Of a stretch of 64,000 bases of DNA, positions 16,494 to 29,583 are shown piece by piece; the stretch's first letter is position 1; the number at the start of each line of letters is the position of its first letter. Below the pieces are notes generated by a model. That model had not been told where the DNA came from and did no database searches. It worked only from the letters and a program-made list of their open reading frames with translations. The translations under genes were made by a program, and so were the position numbers. Origin of the DNA: Mesorhizobium atlanticum (GTDB lineage Bacteria; Pseudomonadota; Alphaproteobacteria; Rhizobiales; Rhizobiaceae); contig NZ_QMBQ01000008.1 of NCBI RefSeq assembly GCF_003289965.1, forward strand, positions 124,001-188,000, read 5' to 3'.

Positions 16494-16528
16494 GCTTCTC
16501 CTTCTCCCACAGGGGGAGAAGGAGAAGC
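16494..16528. terminator. Perfect 15-bp inverted repeat after rlmE
   Basis: GCTTCTCCTTCTCCC (16494-16508) pairs perfectly with GGGAGAAGGAGAAGC (16514-16528) across a 5-nt loop. It begins one base after the rlmE stop and lies between convergent genes. It has no T-tract, so it may work by stem stability, or may be a REP-like repeat. Confidence 0.7.
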
Positions 16529-16533
16529 CGCGC

Positions 16534-17979
16534 TCACTTCCCCGCGGTCCCCACTGATTCCAGCGTTTTCGGCGTGGTCAGCCGGCCATGGCCGGAGACT
16601 GCACTGCCGGCTTCCGGCGCGAGCCGCATGAAGGTGATCGATGCCGCCGCCGAGACGGCCGCCACGATGAAGAAGGCGATGTGGAAGTCGCTGAGCGTCA
16701 GCGGCCCGCCATGGATCGAGGTCGAGACTTCGAGGATGCCGCCGGCCAGCGCCACGCCGAGCGCGATCGACAATTGCTGGAAGACCGCGGTGATCGGCGT
16801 CGCCTTGCTGGTGTCGGCGGGCGTGATCTCGGCATAGGAGAGCGCATTGACGCCGGTGAAGAACATCGAGCGGATGAAGCCGCCGACCAGAAGGATCGCC
16901 AGCATCAGCACATAGGGCGTGTCGGGCGTGAACAGGCCGTAGATGGCGATCGAGGCGGCCGCGACCAGCGAGCCCCAGATCAGCACACGCCGGAAGCCGG
17001 CGAGCCGAAAGAGCAGCGCGGTGACGAACTTCATGCCGATGGCGCCGATCGCCGAGACGAAGGTGATCATGCCCGACTGGAAGGGTGTCAGCCCGAAACC
17101 GATCTGGAACATCAGCGGCAGAAGGAACGGCACCGCGCCGATGCCGATGCGAAACAGCGAGCCGCCGAGCACCGAGGATCGGAACACCTGGTTGCGGAAC
17201 AGCTCCAGCGCCAGCAGCGGGTTCTTGGCGCGGCGGGCGTGGATCAGATAGAGCACGCCGGAGATCACCCCGACGGTCACCGTGATGAAGCCGGCCATCG
17301 GCGGCAGCGCCGGCAGGCTGACGACGGAAAGGCCGAAGACTACGCCGGACGCTGCGAGACCGCTGAGCACAAATCCCGGGAAATCGAGCGGCGGTGTCTC
17401 CGCAGGCTCGGTTTCCGGCAGGAACCGCGTGGCAAGCCATATGCCCAGCAATCCGATCGGCACGTTGATCAGGAAGATCCAGTGCCAGGTCAGATAGGTG
17501 GTGATGAAGCCGCCGATCGGCGGGCCGACAAGCGGGCCGACCAGCGCCGGCACGGTCAGCCAGGACATTGCCGCGACCAGCTCGCTCTTCGGCGTGGCGC
17601 GCACCAGCACCAGGCGGCCGACCGGCGTCATCATCGCGCCGCCGATGCCTTGCAGGAAGCGCGACACCACGAAAGCCGGCAGCGAGTTGGAAAAGGCGCA
17701 GGCGACCGAGCCGGCGATGAAGACGCCGATCGCCGCGCGAAAAACGGTCTTGGCGCCGAACCGGTCCGCCATCCAGCCGCTGATCGGAATGAAGATCGCC
17801 AGCGAAACCAGATAGGCCGTCAGCGCCAGCTTCAGCGCGATCGGACTGGTGTGGATGTCGACGGCGATGGCCGGCAGCGACGTCGCGATCACGGTCGAAT
17901 CCATGTTCTCCATGAAAAGAGCGACCGCCAGGATAAGCGGGATGATGCGGTTCAAGAGAGTGCCCTGACTTGTCTTCAC
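16534..17979 (-). CDS. MFS transporter, DHA2 (EmrB/QacA) type
   Basis: About 481 residues with 13-14 predicted membrane segments. N-terminal LILAVALFMENMDSTVIATS matches motif D1 of the DHA2 group, and GWMADRFGAK is the MFS loop 2-3 motif. It probably exports drugs or other small molecules by proton antiport. The start is uncertain: GTG at 17979 gives the usual N-terminus, while ATG at 18033 would add 18 polar residues. Convergent with rlmE; no regulator adjacent. Confidence 0.85.
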   Translation of the reverse strand: MKTSQGTLLNRIIPLILAVALFMENMDSTVIATSLPAIAVDIHTSPIALKLALTAYLVSLAIFIPISGWMADRFGAKTVFRAAIGVFIAGSVACAFSNSLPAFVVSRFLQGIGGAMMTPVGRLVLVRATPKSELVAAMSWLTVPALVGPLVGPPIGGFITTYLTWHWIFLINVPIGLLGIWLATRFLPETEPAETPPLDFPGFVLSGLAASGVVFGLSVVSLPALPPMAGFITVTVGVISGVLYLIHARRAKNPLLALELFRNQVFRSSVLGGSLFRIGIGAVPFLLPLMFQIGFGLTPFQSGMITFVSAIGAIGMKFVTALLFRLAGFRRVLIWGSLVAAASIAIYGLFTPDTPYVLMLAILLVGGFIRSMFFTGVNALSYAEITPADTSKATPITAVFQQLSIALGVALAGGILEVSTSIHGGPLTLSDFHIAFFIVAAVSAAASITFMRLAPEAGSAVSGHGRLTTPKTLESVGTAGK

Positions 17980-18250
17980 CAATCTGGAGCCAGGCTGGGG
18001 GCGAGCCGGCACGCCCCGGCGGTTATCACGCATTGGCCCGGGTGTCGCATTAAATTGCTGTCACTTTTGTGCGACCGCAACCACTGGTGGCTAAAAAGTG
18101 GCCGAGCGCAACACTTTGCGATCGGCGCAACGACCGGCTTTTCTTCCTTCCCAGGACGTGTTACCAGCCAGCGCCAATCCTGAAAGGGAAGATGAGAGTC
18201 GGCGCTGGCCAATCGGTCCAGCGCCTTTTCCGCATTCAAAAGGACTGGCC

Positions 18251-19753
18251 ATGGGAAAAATCATCGAAACGTCCACCGGCGCCCTGGCGCTAACCTTCGA
18301 CGACGTGCTCTTGCAGCCCGGCCATTCCGAGGTCATGCCCGGCGAAACCGACATCCGCACCCGCATCGCAGGCGACATCGACCTCAACGTGCCGATCCTG
18401 TCGGCGGCCATGGACACCGTCACCGAGGCGCGGCTGGCGATCGCCATGGCGCAGGCCGGCGGCATCGGCGTCATTCACCGCAACCTGACGCCGGCCGAGC
18501 AGGCCGAGCAGGTGCGGCAGGTGAAAAAATTCGAATCCGGCATGGTGGTGAACCCGGTCACCATCGGTCCGGACGCCACGCTTGCCGACGCGCTGGCGCT
18601 GATGCGCTCCAACGGCATTTCCGGCATTCCGGTGGTGGAGAATGGCGGCACCGGCGGCCACACGGTCGGCCGCCTGGTTGGCATCCTCACCAACCGTGAT
18701 GTGCGCTTCGCCTCCGATCCGGCGCAGAAGGTCTACGAGCTGATGACCCGTGAGAACCTCATCACGGTCAAGGAGAATGTCGACCAGGACGAGGCCAAGC
18801 GCCTGCTGCACAAGCACCGCATCGAGAAGCTGGTGGTGGTCGACAGGAACGGCAATTGCGTCGGCCTGATCACCGTCAAGGACATTGAGAAGTCGCAGCT
18901 CAACCCGCATGCCACCAAGGACGCGCAGGGGAGGCTGCGCGCCGCCGCCGCCACCAGCGTCGGCGACGATGGTTTCGAGCGCGCCGAGCGCCTGATCGAC
19001 GCCGGCGTCGACCTGCTTGTCATCGACACCGCGCACGGCCACTCGCAGCGCGTGCTGGATGCAGTGGCGCGGGCGAAGAAGCTCTCCAACTCGGTGCGCA
19101 TCCTGGCCGGCAATGTCGCCACCGCCGACGGCACGCAGGCGCTGATCGATGCCGGCGCCGACGCCGTCAAGGTCGGCATCGGCCCGGGCTCGATCTGCAC
19201 CACCCGAATCGTTGCCGGTGTCGGCGTGCCGCAGCTTTCGGCGATCATGTCGGCGGTCGAGACGGCCAGCAAGGCCGGCGTGAGCGTGATTGCCGATGGC
19301 GGCATCAAATATTCGGGCGATCTGGCCAAGGCACTGGCCGCGGGCGCGAGTGCCGCCATGATCGGCTCGCTGCTTGCCGGCACGGACGAGAGCCCGGGCG
19401 AGGTCTATCTGCACCAGGGCCGCTCCTTCAAGGCTTACCGCGGCATGGGCTCGGTCGGCGCAATGGCGCGCGGCTCGGCCGATCGCTACTTCCAGGCGGA
19501 GGTCCGCGATACGCTGAAACTGGTTCCGGAAGGCATTGAAGGGCAGGTTCCCTATAAAGGACCTGTGGCTGGCGTGCTGCACCAGCTTGCGGGCGGCCTG
19601 AAAGCCGCTATGGGTTATGTGGGTGGACGTGACCTTGCAGACTTCCGCGAGCGCGCCACCTTCGTGCGCATATCCAATGCCGGACTTCGTGAAAGCCACG
19701 CCCATGACGTCACGATCACCCGCGAAAGCCCCAATTACCCGGGCGGAATTTGA
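18251..19753 (+). CDS. guaB: Inosine-5'-monophosphate dehydrogenase
   Basis: A 500-residue enzyme that oxidises IMP to XMP with NAD+, the committed step of GMP synthesis. Catalytic Cys316 lies in GPGSICTTR; the flap, the phosphate site IADGGIKYSGD and a Bateman module of two CBS domains (about 100-220) are in place. The ATG at 18251 gives the family-standard N-terminus MGKIIETSTGALALTFDDVL. Earlier in-frame starts would add a 51-residue unconserved extension. Confidence 0.96.
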   Translation: MGKIIETSTGALALTFDDVLLQPGHSEVMPGETDIRTRIAGDIDLNVPILSAAMDTVTEARLAIAMAQAGGIGVIHRNLTPAEQAEQVRQVKKFESGMVVNPVTIGPDATLADALALMRSNGISGIPVVENGGTGGHTVGRLVGILTNRDVRFASDPAQKVYELMTRENLITVKENVDQDEAKRLLHKHRIEKLVVVDRNGNCVGLITVKDIEKSQLNPHATKDAQGRLRAAAATSVGDDGFERAERLIDAGVDLLVIDTAHGHSQRVLDAVARAKKLSNSVRILAGNVATADGTQALIDAGADAVKVGIGPGSICTTRIVAGVGVPQLSAIMSAVETASKAGVSVIADGGIKYSGDLAKALAAGASAAMIGSLLAGTDESPGEVYLHQGRSFKAYRGMGSVGAMARGSADRYFQAEVRDTLKLVPEGIEGQVPYKGPVAGVLHQLAGGLKAAMGYVGGRDLADFRERATFVRISNAGLRESHAHDVTITRESPNYPGGI

Positions 19754-20345
19754 TCGGGAGGCCGGCCGGTCCGACCGCCAGGGGCTGTGGCATGGCGTGA
19801 GCGTGGCGGTGCTGCGGCTGTCGCGGCACGCGGCGGCGCTCTCCGTCGCATCGATTGCGCTCTTCCTCGCCATGACCGCGCTGGAGTTTCTCTACTTCCA
19901 GCGCTTGAGCGGCGGCCTGGCCTCGCTCGACATCCGCGTCGCCGGCTTCACCCCCGACGAAGGCATGGCCTGGCTCACGGCGCTCGGCCGGCGCGGCGGC
20001 GAGATCATCATCGTCTGGCACTATTTGACCTTCGATCTCCTGTTCCCGGCACTGCTGTCGCTGACGCTGGTCAGCCTCATCCTCGTTTTCGGACGGCGCC
20101 TCAGTACTTTCCGCGCCATGTCGGCGCAGTTGCAGGCACTGTTCTCGCTGGTGCTGGTGCTTCCCTACGCGGCGGCCGACTACGCCCAGAATCTTGCCGT
20201 GGCGCGGCTGTTGTCCGATTTCCAGTCGGCCAATCCCGATTCGCTCGCCTTCGCTTCCTCGCTGACCGTCACCAAATTCGCCTTGCTGGCGATCCCGGTC
20301 TTCGTTATCGCCGTCTTCGCGCTGGCCGGACAGCGACGGCGCTAA
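19704..20345 (+). CDS. Hypothetical four-TM membrane protein
   Basis: About 213 residues with four hydrophobic segments: ALSVASIALFLAMTALEFLY, FPALLSLTLVSLILVF, LFSLVLVLPYAAADYAQN and FALLAIPVFVIAVFALAG. No family recognised. The start is uncertain because the frame overlaps the end of guaB. The ATG at 19704 overlaps by 50 bp, while a GGGAGG at 19756-19761 has no ATG/GTG at normal distance. Its TAA stop is the first triplet of a palindromic repeat. Confidence 0.7.
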   Translation: MTSRSPAKAPITRAEFDREAGRSDRQGLWHGVSVAVLRLSRHAAALSVASIALFLAMTALEFLYFQRLSGGLASLDIRVAGFTPDEGMAWLTALGRRGGEIIIVWHYLTFDLLFPALLSLTLVSLILVFGRRLSTFRAMSAQLQALFSLVLVLPYAAADYAQNLAVARLLSDFQSANPDSLAFASSLTVTKFALLAIPVFVIAVFALAGQRRR

Positions 20346-20396
20346 AGCAATTCCAGGAAAAGTGTAAAGCGGTTTTCCGTCCGGAATTGCGTTAGA
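20343..20396 (+). repeat. Stop-codon-fused palindromic repeat, copy 1
   Basis: TAA-A-GCAATTCC-A-GGAAAA, an 11-nt loop, TTTTCC-GTC-CGGAATTGC. Two nested stems (GCAATTCC/GGAATTGC and GGAAAA/TTTTCC) begin one base after the stop codon of the upstream membrane protein. The same core occurs at 46.9-47.05 kb and 53.36-53.46 kb, each time fused to a TAA stop in this orientation. Confidence 0.8.
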
Positions 20397-20411
20397 AAAG
20401 AGGAGGGAACA

Positions 20412-20831
20412 ATGCGCCAGACCGCCATTTTCTGGCCGATGCTGGCGCATGTGCTCCTCGTCTATATCGTCTATCTGGTGATGCTGATGCGGCGCTACGG
20501 TGCCGTGAGATCGGGCGAGGCCAGGGTCAGCCAGTACAAGCTCCGCTCAACCGAGCCGGCCTCGAGCGTCACTGTTGCCAACAATCTGATTAACCAGTTC
20601 GAGCTGCCGGTTCTGTTCCACGTGCTCTGCCTGGCGCTGTTCGTCACCAACGGCGTGAACTATCTCACGCTGGCGCTGATGTGGCTGTTCATCGTCACGC
20701 GCTATGTCCACGCCTGGGTGCATCTCAACAGAAACTATGTGCCGCACCGCACCGGCCTCTTCTTTCTCGGCGCGGGAATACTTCTCGTCGCCTGGATCTG
20801 GTTCGCGCTGCACCTGCTCGGGGTGGTCTGA
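20412..20831 (+). CDS. MAPEG family membrane protein
   Basis: A 139-residue protein with four transmembrane helices and the MAPEG core NNLINQFELPVLFHVLCLAL (the FE-x-P-V/L region), followed by TRYVHAWVHLNRNYVPHRTG. Eukaryotic MAPEG members are glutathione-dependent enzymes of eicosanoid metabolism or detoxification; bacterial substrates are mostly unknown. Preceded by AGGAGG eight bases from the ATG and by the palindromic repeat. Confidence 0.85.
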   Translation: MRQTAIFWPMLAHVLLVYIVYLVMLMRRYGAVRSGEARVSQYKLRSTEPASSVTVANNLINQFELPVLFHVLCLALFVTNGVNYLTLALMWLFIVTRYVHAWVHLNRNYVPHRTGLFFLGAGILLVAWIWFALHLLGVV

Positions 20832-20832
20832 T

Positions 20833-21984
20833 TTAGAGATCGAACACCGCGATCCTGCGCTTGTCGAATTTGATGCCGATCTCGCCGCGCACCAGCCTCA
20901 GCGCCTGATCGCCGAAAACGGCGCGCCGCCAGCCCTGCAGCGCCGGCACGTCCGCTTCGTCGCCTTCCGCCGCGATACGGTCGATATCGTCGCTGGAAGC
21001 GAGCACCTTGGTAGCGACGCCTTCCTTTTCGGCGACGATCCTGAGAAGCACCTTGAGCAGTTCCGCCGCCGCGCTCGATCCCTCCGGCGGCTGCACGCTT
21101 TTCGGCAGTTTCGGCATCGCGTCCTTGGGCAAGGCAAGGGCGGTGTTGACCGCGCCGAGCAGCGCGCTCGCCGTGGCGGACCGTTCCCAGCCTTTCGGGA
21201 TGGTGCGCAGCTTGCCGAGCGCCGCCGCGTCGCGCGGCGCCTGCTGCGCGATCTCGTAGATCGCGTCGTCCTTCAGCACGCGGCCGCGCGGCACATCGCG
21301 CTCGCGCGCCTCGCGCTCGCGCCAGGCGGCCACCGCCTGCACGATCGCCAGCTCCTGCGGCTTGCGCAACCGCATCTTCAGCCGTTTCCAGGCATCCTCG
21401 GGATGCGGATCGTAGGTATCGCGCGAGGTGAGGATATCCATCTCCTCGTTGAGCCAATGGCCGCGATCCTCGCGCTTCAGCTCGGCGCTGAGATGCTGGT
21501 AGACCTTGATCAGATGGGTGACGTCGGCCAGCGCGTATTCGAGCTGCTTGTCGGAGAGCGGCCTATGCCGCCAGTCGGTGAAGCGCGAGGATTTGTCCAG
21601 CCGGGCTCCCGTGACCTTCTGCACCAGCTGATCGTAGGAAACGCTGTCGCCAAAGCCGCAGACCATGGCCGCCACCTGGGTGTCGAACACCGGATGCGGC
21701 ACGAGATTGCCGAGATGGACGATGATTTCAATGTCCTGGCGCGCCGCGTGGAAGACCTTCAGCACCGCTTCGTTGGACATCAGCCGGAAAAACGGCTTCA
21801 GGTCGATGCCGGGCGCCAGCGGATCGATAAGCGCCTCGATCCCAGGCGCGGCGATCTGGATCAGGCAAAGGATCGGCCAGAAGGTCGTCTCGCGGATGAA
21901 TTCGGTATCGACGGTAACGAATTCCGACTTTTCGAACGCCGCGATAACGCTCTCGAGTTCTTCTTGTGTGGTGATGACGCGCAT
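20833..21984 (-). CDS. rnd: Ribonuclease D
   Basis: A 383-residue 3'-5' exoribonuclease of the DEDDy group, involved in tRNA 3' maturation. Exo motifs: Asp26/Glu28 in VDTEFIRE, Asp in HAARQDIEI, and the Y-x3-D motif in YALADVTHL. A C-terminal HRDC domain follows (about 215-290). The ATG at 21984 is the usual RNase D start; the frame is open 23 codons further without a site. Stop lies 2 bp from the convergent MAPEG gene. Confidence 0.92.
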   Translation of the reverse strand: MRVITTQEELESVIAAFEKSEFVTVDTEFIRETTFWPILCLIQIAAPGIEALIDPLAPGIDLKPFFRLMSNEAVLKVFHAARQDIEIIVHLGNLVPHPVFDTQVAAMVCGFGDSVSYDQLVQKVTGARLDKSSRFTDWRHRPLSDKQLEYALADVTHLIKVYQHLSAELKREDRGHWLNEEMDILTSRDTYDPHPEDAWKRLKMRLRKPQELAIVQAVAAWREREARERDVPRGRVLKDDAIYEIAQQAPRDAAALGKLRTIPKGWERSATASALLGAVNTALALPKDAMPKLPKSVQPPEGSSAAAELLKVLLRIVAEKEGVATKVLASSDDIDRIAAEGDEADVPALQGWRRAVFGDQALRLVRGEIGIKFDKRRIAVFDL

Positions 21985-22371
21985 CAAATCGCTTTGGCAC
22001 AATATTAGGCCTCTTTCAATTTCAGCCGCGCGCGCTTTCGTCAAGCGCCGCAACGCCGCCGCGCACCGCTAACTTTCGCGAAGGCGCAATTCCCGATGAC
22101 CCGGGCAGGGCGGTTCGGGCCTAGCCAGCCGACGCCTCGACCACGGCGCCCTATCGCATGGCGCGTGCGGATGCGACCGTCATCTCGCGATGGAAAAGAC
22201 CGCGCCTCCCGCCACGCTCGCCGATTTCCAAAGCCAGGGCGCGCAAATCCACTTTGCCTGGGCAGCCGAAGCGCGCTTGTGTGACCGCTTGCCTTGACAA
22301 AGCCGGCCTCTCATGCGCTTTTCGCGCCAATTTCGAGCCGGGCTGGTGCCCGCAATTTCCGGACTTTACCC
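21985..22371. promoter_or_regulatory. Divergent rnd/aspS intergenic region
   Basis: No gene is seen in these 387 bp. TTGACA at 22294-22299 is a good -35 box 73 bp upstream of aspS; a poor -10 (GCTTTT) lies about 17 bp further on. Confidence 0.45.
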
Positions 22372-24168
<1,797 letters not shown>

Positions 24169-24212
24169 GAATCAGAGCTAAGCCTTTCTTTCTTCTTGAC
24201 GAATCGACTCGA

Positions 24213-24248
24213 CGAAAAAGCCCGGCATCGCTGCCGGGCTTTTTCGTT
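24213..24248. terminator. Bidirectional terminator, aspS / exported protein
   Basis: AAAAAGCCCGGCA-TCGC-TGCCGGGCTTTTT: a 13-bp stem with a 4-nt loop and T-tracts on both strands, between convergent genes. Confidence 0.92.
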
Positions 24249-24266
24249 TGGATCTGACGTGTTCGA

Positions 24267-25457
24267 TCAGTCCTGGTTCGCCTTGACCTTGACGCCCAGC
24301 GTCTTCGGCAGGTCGAGCGGGTTGGACATGGCGCCAGCCATGATCAGTGCAAACGGCACCGAGGACGGCGGCTCGGCCGAGATTTCCAGGCTCTTCGGAT
24401 TGTCGAGGAAGGTGTTGACCGCCGACGAGACTTCCGCCGTCAGTTCGGGATTGTTGAGCTGCGCCATGCCGAACGGCACGATTGCCTTGGCCTGGTTGGC
24501 GACGTCCTTGCCCGACATGCCCTGCTGTTTGCCGACATAGTCGAGCACCTTGCCGGTGAGCGAATCGTCTTCGAAGCGCACCGATGCGCCGTTGAAGGAA
24601 AGCTGCTGCATGAGGCCGAGCATGGCCATGCCCTGTGCCGATTTGTCGGAGCCTTCCGGCTGCGAGGCCAACTGCTTCTGCATCGCCTGCATCGACTTGA
24701 TGAAGTCGACCGTGTAGCCGCCAAGGTTGAAGGTCATGCCGAGCGTGCCGGCATTCTCGACCGAGATGTCATATTTGGACAGCTCCATCTTGCCGTCGCT
24801 CGGCTGCCATGTGCCGGCCATGGCAATGTTGCCCGAGATGTTCTGGTAGCCGAGCGCCTCGATCGCTTCCTTCGACTTGGGGTCGTCGATCAGCGACAGG
24901 TCGGCGGTGAATTTTTCGGTGTTGGCGGTGAAGTCCATCGCCTTGCCGTCCGCCGGCGGGGTGATCTGGACGGCAAGCCCGTCCATCGCGAAGGCCGTCT
25001 TGTCGCCGACCTTGACCGTCATGTTGGAAAGTTCCGCCGACTTGTACATCATCAGCGAGCCGAGCGGGTCGGCGCTGCCTTCGGCCGGGACCTTCATGCC
25101 GTGGATGACCACCGGGCTGAGGTCGAGCGTCACGCCGTCCTTGCTGTGTTCGAAAGGCGAGGTCGAGACGGTGGCGATCTCGAAGCCGCCATTGGCTTCG
25201 GTGACCCCTTCCAGCTTCACGTCGCCGATCGGCAGCGCTTCCGTCTCGGCGGCCGGCTTGATGGAAACACCCTGCAGCACGGCGTTGGAATCGTCACCGG
25301 AGACGCCGGTCCAGGAAATATCGACGCCCTGGGCGGCAAGGGCTGCCTTGATGCGCTCGGCCACCGCCGGATCGGCGGCGAAGGCCGCATTGAGAGGCAG
25401 CGTCAGCAGAAAGGTCGAAAAAGCCAGTTTCTTGAGCGTTGAGCGTTGGATTGTCAT
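24267..25457 (-). CDS. Hypothetical periplasmic protein
   Basis: A 396-residue protein with a Sec signal peptide (LAFSTFLLTLPLNAAFA-ADP). The mature part is acidic and strand-rich with repeated SxxEL/xxVEN-type beta segments, like a DUF2125/AsmA-style elongated lipid-binding protein, but no family was securely recognised. Monocistronic, ended by the terminator shared with aspS. The long 5' region (25458-25874) separates it from divergent parC. Confidence 0.75.
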   Translation of the reverse strand: MTIQRSTLKKLAFSTFLLTLPLNAAFAADPAVAERIKAALAAQGVDISWTGVSGDDSNAVLQGVSIKPAAETEALPIGDVKLEGVTEANGGFEIATVSTSPFEHSKDGVTLDLSPVVIHGMKVPAEGSADPLGSLMMYKSAELSNMTVKVGDKTAFAMDGLAVQITPPADGKAMDFTANTEKFTADLSLIDDPKSKEAIEALGYQNISGNIAMAGTWQPSDGKMELSKYDISVENAGTLGMTFNLGGYTVDFIKSMQAMQKQLASQPEGSDKSAQGMAMLGLMQQLSFNGASVRFEDDSLTGKVLDYVGKQQGMSGKDVANQAKAIVPFGMAQLNNPELTAEVSSAVNTFLDNPKSLEISAEPPSSVPFALIMAGAMSNPLDLPKTLGVKVKANQD

Positions 25458-25874
25458 GGCGAGTTCCCTGTCCTGATTTGGCTATGATGAAAATTGTTTT
25501 GAAAGCTGCTCCATCACCATTCCGTGACGAACGGGACGGGAAAAAGGCGTTTCCCGGCACATGTGTCGAAAATGGCGGCGAAAAGCAAACGCCGGCCGGC
25601 AGCCATTGTGCGATGCGGTGAATTTGTCATGAAGATCGCGGCTTTCCTCCGCCAGCGCGTTGCATGCCAGATAGAGGCCGCGTGTAACGAATTGATGTTG
25701 GCCGGCGTCATGGTGCCGCCGCGGCCTGTTGCAGATCGGTGGCAAATTGCCGCCGCGGCCCTGCCGCTTCCGTGAAATCCTTCACATCGCCGGTCGCGCT
25801 TGCCGGCCGCGGCGAAATGCGCCGATGTTCACGCGACGCTTGCCGCGAATCACCCGCTCGGCTAGTCCAAATCC
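25458..25874. other. Divergent intergenic region, exported protein / parC
   Basis: These 417 bp hold no convincing gene. Short open frames on both strands lack ribosome sites and conserved features. No clear terminator or operator was seen; both promoters presumably lie here. Confidence 0.4.
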
Positions 25875-28130
<2,256 letters not shown>

Positions 28131-28135
28131 CGCCA

Positions 28136-28290
28136 AATCTCCCCTCTTGACGGGGAGATGTCGCCGTAGGCGACAGAGAGTCGCTCCGCGTGAAGCGCCA
28201 ACCTCCTCTGTTGGCGAAGGGCGCTGGCGCTCCACGCGCGGCGACCCCCTCTGGCCTGCCGGCCATCTCCCCCTCAAGGCGGGAGACACC
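28136..28290. repeat. REP-like palindromic repeat block
   Basis: ATCTCCCC at the left and GGCCATCTCCCCCTC at the right bracket internal hairpins: CTCCCCTCTTGACGGGGAG; GTCGCCGTAGGCGAC; GCCAACCTCCTCTGTTGGC; GCGCTGGCGC. Non-coding; of the same general type as blocks at 1-200, 43858-44045 and 48156-48330. Confidence 0.65.
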
Positions 28291-28377
28291 CAATCATTTG
28301 GACTATCGTCACGATTGCTGCACTATGATGGTGCATAGGCATCCATCGAAAACCAAAGGGCAGGGAGAAACGCGCGC

Positions 28378-29583
28378 TTGAAGCGGGCTGAGATTCAGAA
28401 GCCGGGGCAACGCCTGTTCGGCCTGTCGACGCCGCTCAGGGCTGCCGTCATTCCGCCGCTGTCGGCGGCGCGCTGGCTCCTGGTGCTGATTGTCGCCGCC
28501 GGCGTCTATTTCTTCCACGGTTTCCTGTTCCCGGTTCTGGCGGCCCTCGTCATCGCCTTCGCCAGCTGGCCGCTCTACCGCCGGCTGCTCGTCGCCGTCG
28601 GCGGCAACCGCACCATCGGTGCGACTTTGGCCATCGTCTTCATCCTCACCTTCCTGGTGGTCCCGATCGCGCTTGCCGGCACCTATGCCATCAACGAACT
28701 GCGCGAGTGGGTCGTCTGGGCGATCGAGACCAACCGGCACGGCGCGGTGACACCAGGTTGGATCGCCACCATGCCGGTGGTCGGCGAGTGGCTGGACGAG
28801 CAGTGGACGGCCTATCTCGGCCATCCCGGCGGCATCGGTGAGTTGATCCAGCTGATCAGCGGCTCCAACATCGGCACCATCTATCGCGGCGCGCTGGCCG
28901 CCGGCGGCAGCGCCTTCGGCCTGCTGCTGACGCTTCTGTTCATGATGATCGCGCTGTTCTTCGCCTATCGCGACGGCGAGTCTTTCGCGGCCCAGGTCGA
29001 TCGCCTCGGCGAACGCATCCTGCCGACGCGCTGGGAGCGGATTTCGCGCGTCGTGCCGGCGACCATCTCGTCGACCGTCACCGGCATGACCATCATCGCC
29101 ATCGGCGAAGGCCTGGTGCTGGGCATCGCCTATTGGCTGGCCGGCGTGCCGTCGCCGGTCACGCTCGGCGCGCTCACCGGCATCATGGCGCTGATCCCGG
29201 GCGGCGCGCCGCTCTCCTTCACCCTGGTCTCGATCTACCTCGCCGCCAGCGGCAAGCTGTTCGCCGGGTTGGCGCTCTTCACCTGGGGCGCGGTCGAGCT
29301 CTTCATCGTCGACAAGACCTTGCGGCCCAAGCTCGTCGGCGGGCCGATCAAGCTGCCGTTCCTGCCGACCTTTTTCGGCCTGATCGGCGGCGTCAAGACG
29401 ATGGGCTTCCTCGGTCTGTTCATCGGCCCGGTGCTTATGGCGCTGCTGGTTGCCATCTGGCGCGAGTGGCTGCGCGAGGTCGAACTTATGGACGATGCCG
29501 CGCCGGTCGTGGACGAAACTGGCGCGCCGTCCCAGCCCCAGATAGAGGCGGCTGCCGAGCCGAGGAAGATTCAGGCCGGGTGA
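28378..29583 (+). CDS. AI-2E family transporter
   Basis: A 401-residue protein with about eight transmembrane segments and the AI-2E family end region IVDKTLRPKLVGGPIKLP followed by LFIGPVLMALL. Despite the name, most members are general exporters or cation/proton antiporters. The start is a TTG with GGGAG about eleven bases upstream; the first hydrophobic segment begins near residue 35. Single gene after the repeat block. Confidence 0.82.
   Translation: MKRAEIQKPGQRLFGLSTPLRAAVIPPLSAARWLLVLIVAAGVYFFHGFLFPVLAALVIAFASWPLYRRLLVAVGGNRTIGATLAIVFILTFLVVPIALAGTYAINELREWVVWAIETNRHGAVTPGWIATMPVVGEWLDEQWTAYLGHPGGIGELIQLISGSNIGTIYRGALAAGGSAFGLLLTLLFMMIALFFAYRDGESFAAQVDRLGERILPTRWERISRVVPATISSTVTGMTIIAIGEGLVLGIAYWLAGVPSPVTLGALTGIMALIPGGAPLSFTLVSIYLAASGKLFAGLALFTWGAVELFIVDKTLRPKLVGGPIKLPFLPTFFGLIGGVKTMGFLGLFIGPVLMALLVAIWREWLREVELMDDAAPVVDETGAPSQPQIEAAAEPRKIQAG

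Noticed and set aside
15521..17440. A 639-codon minus open frame across rlmE and the MFS gene.
   Set aside because: It is out of frame with both real genes and crosses the intergenic hairpin; composition is not protein-like.
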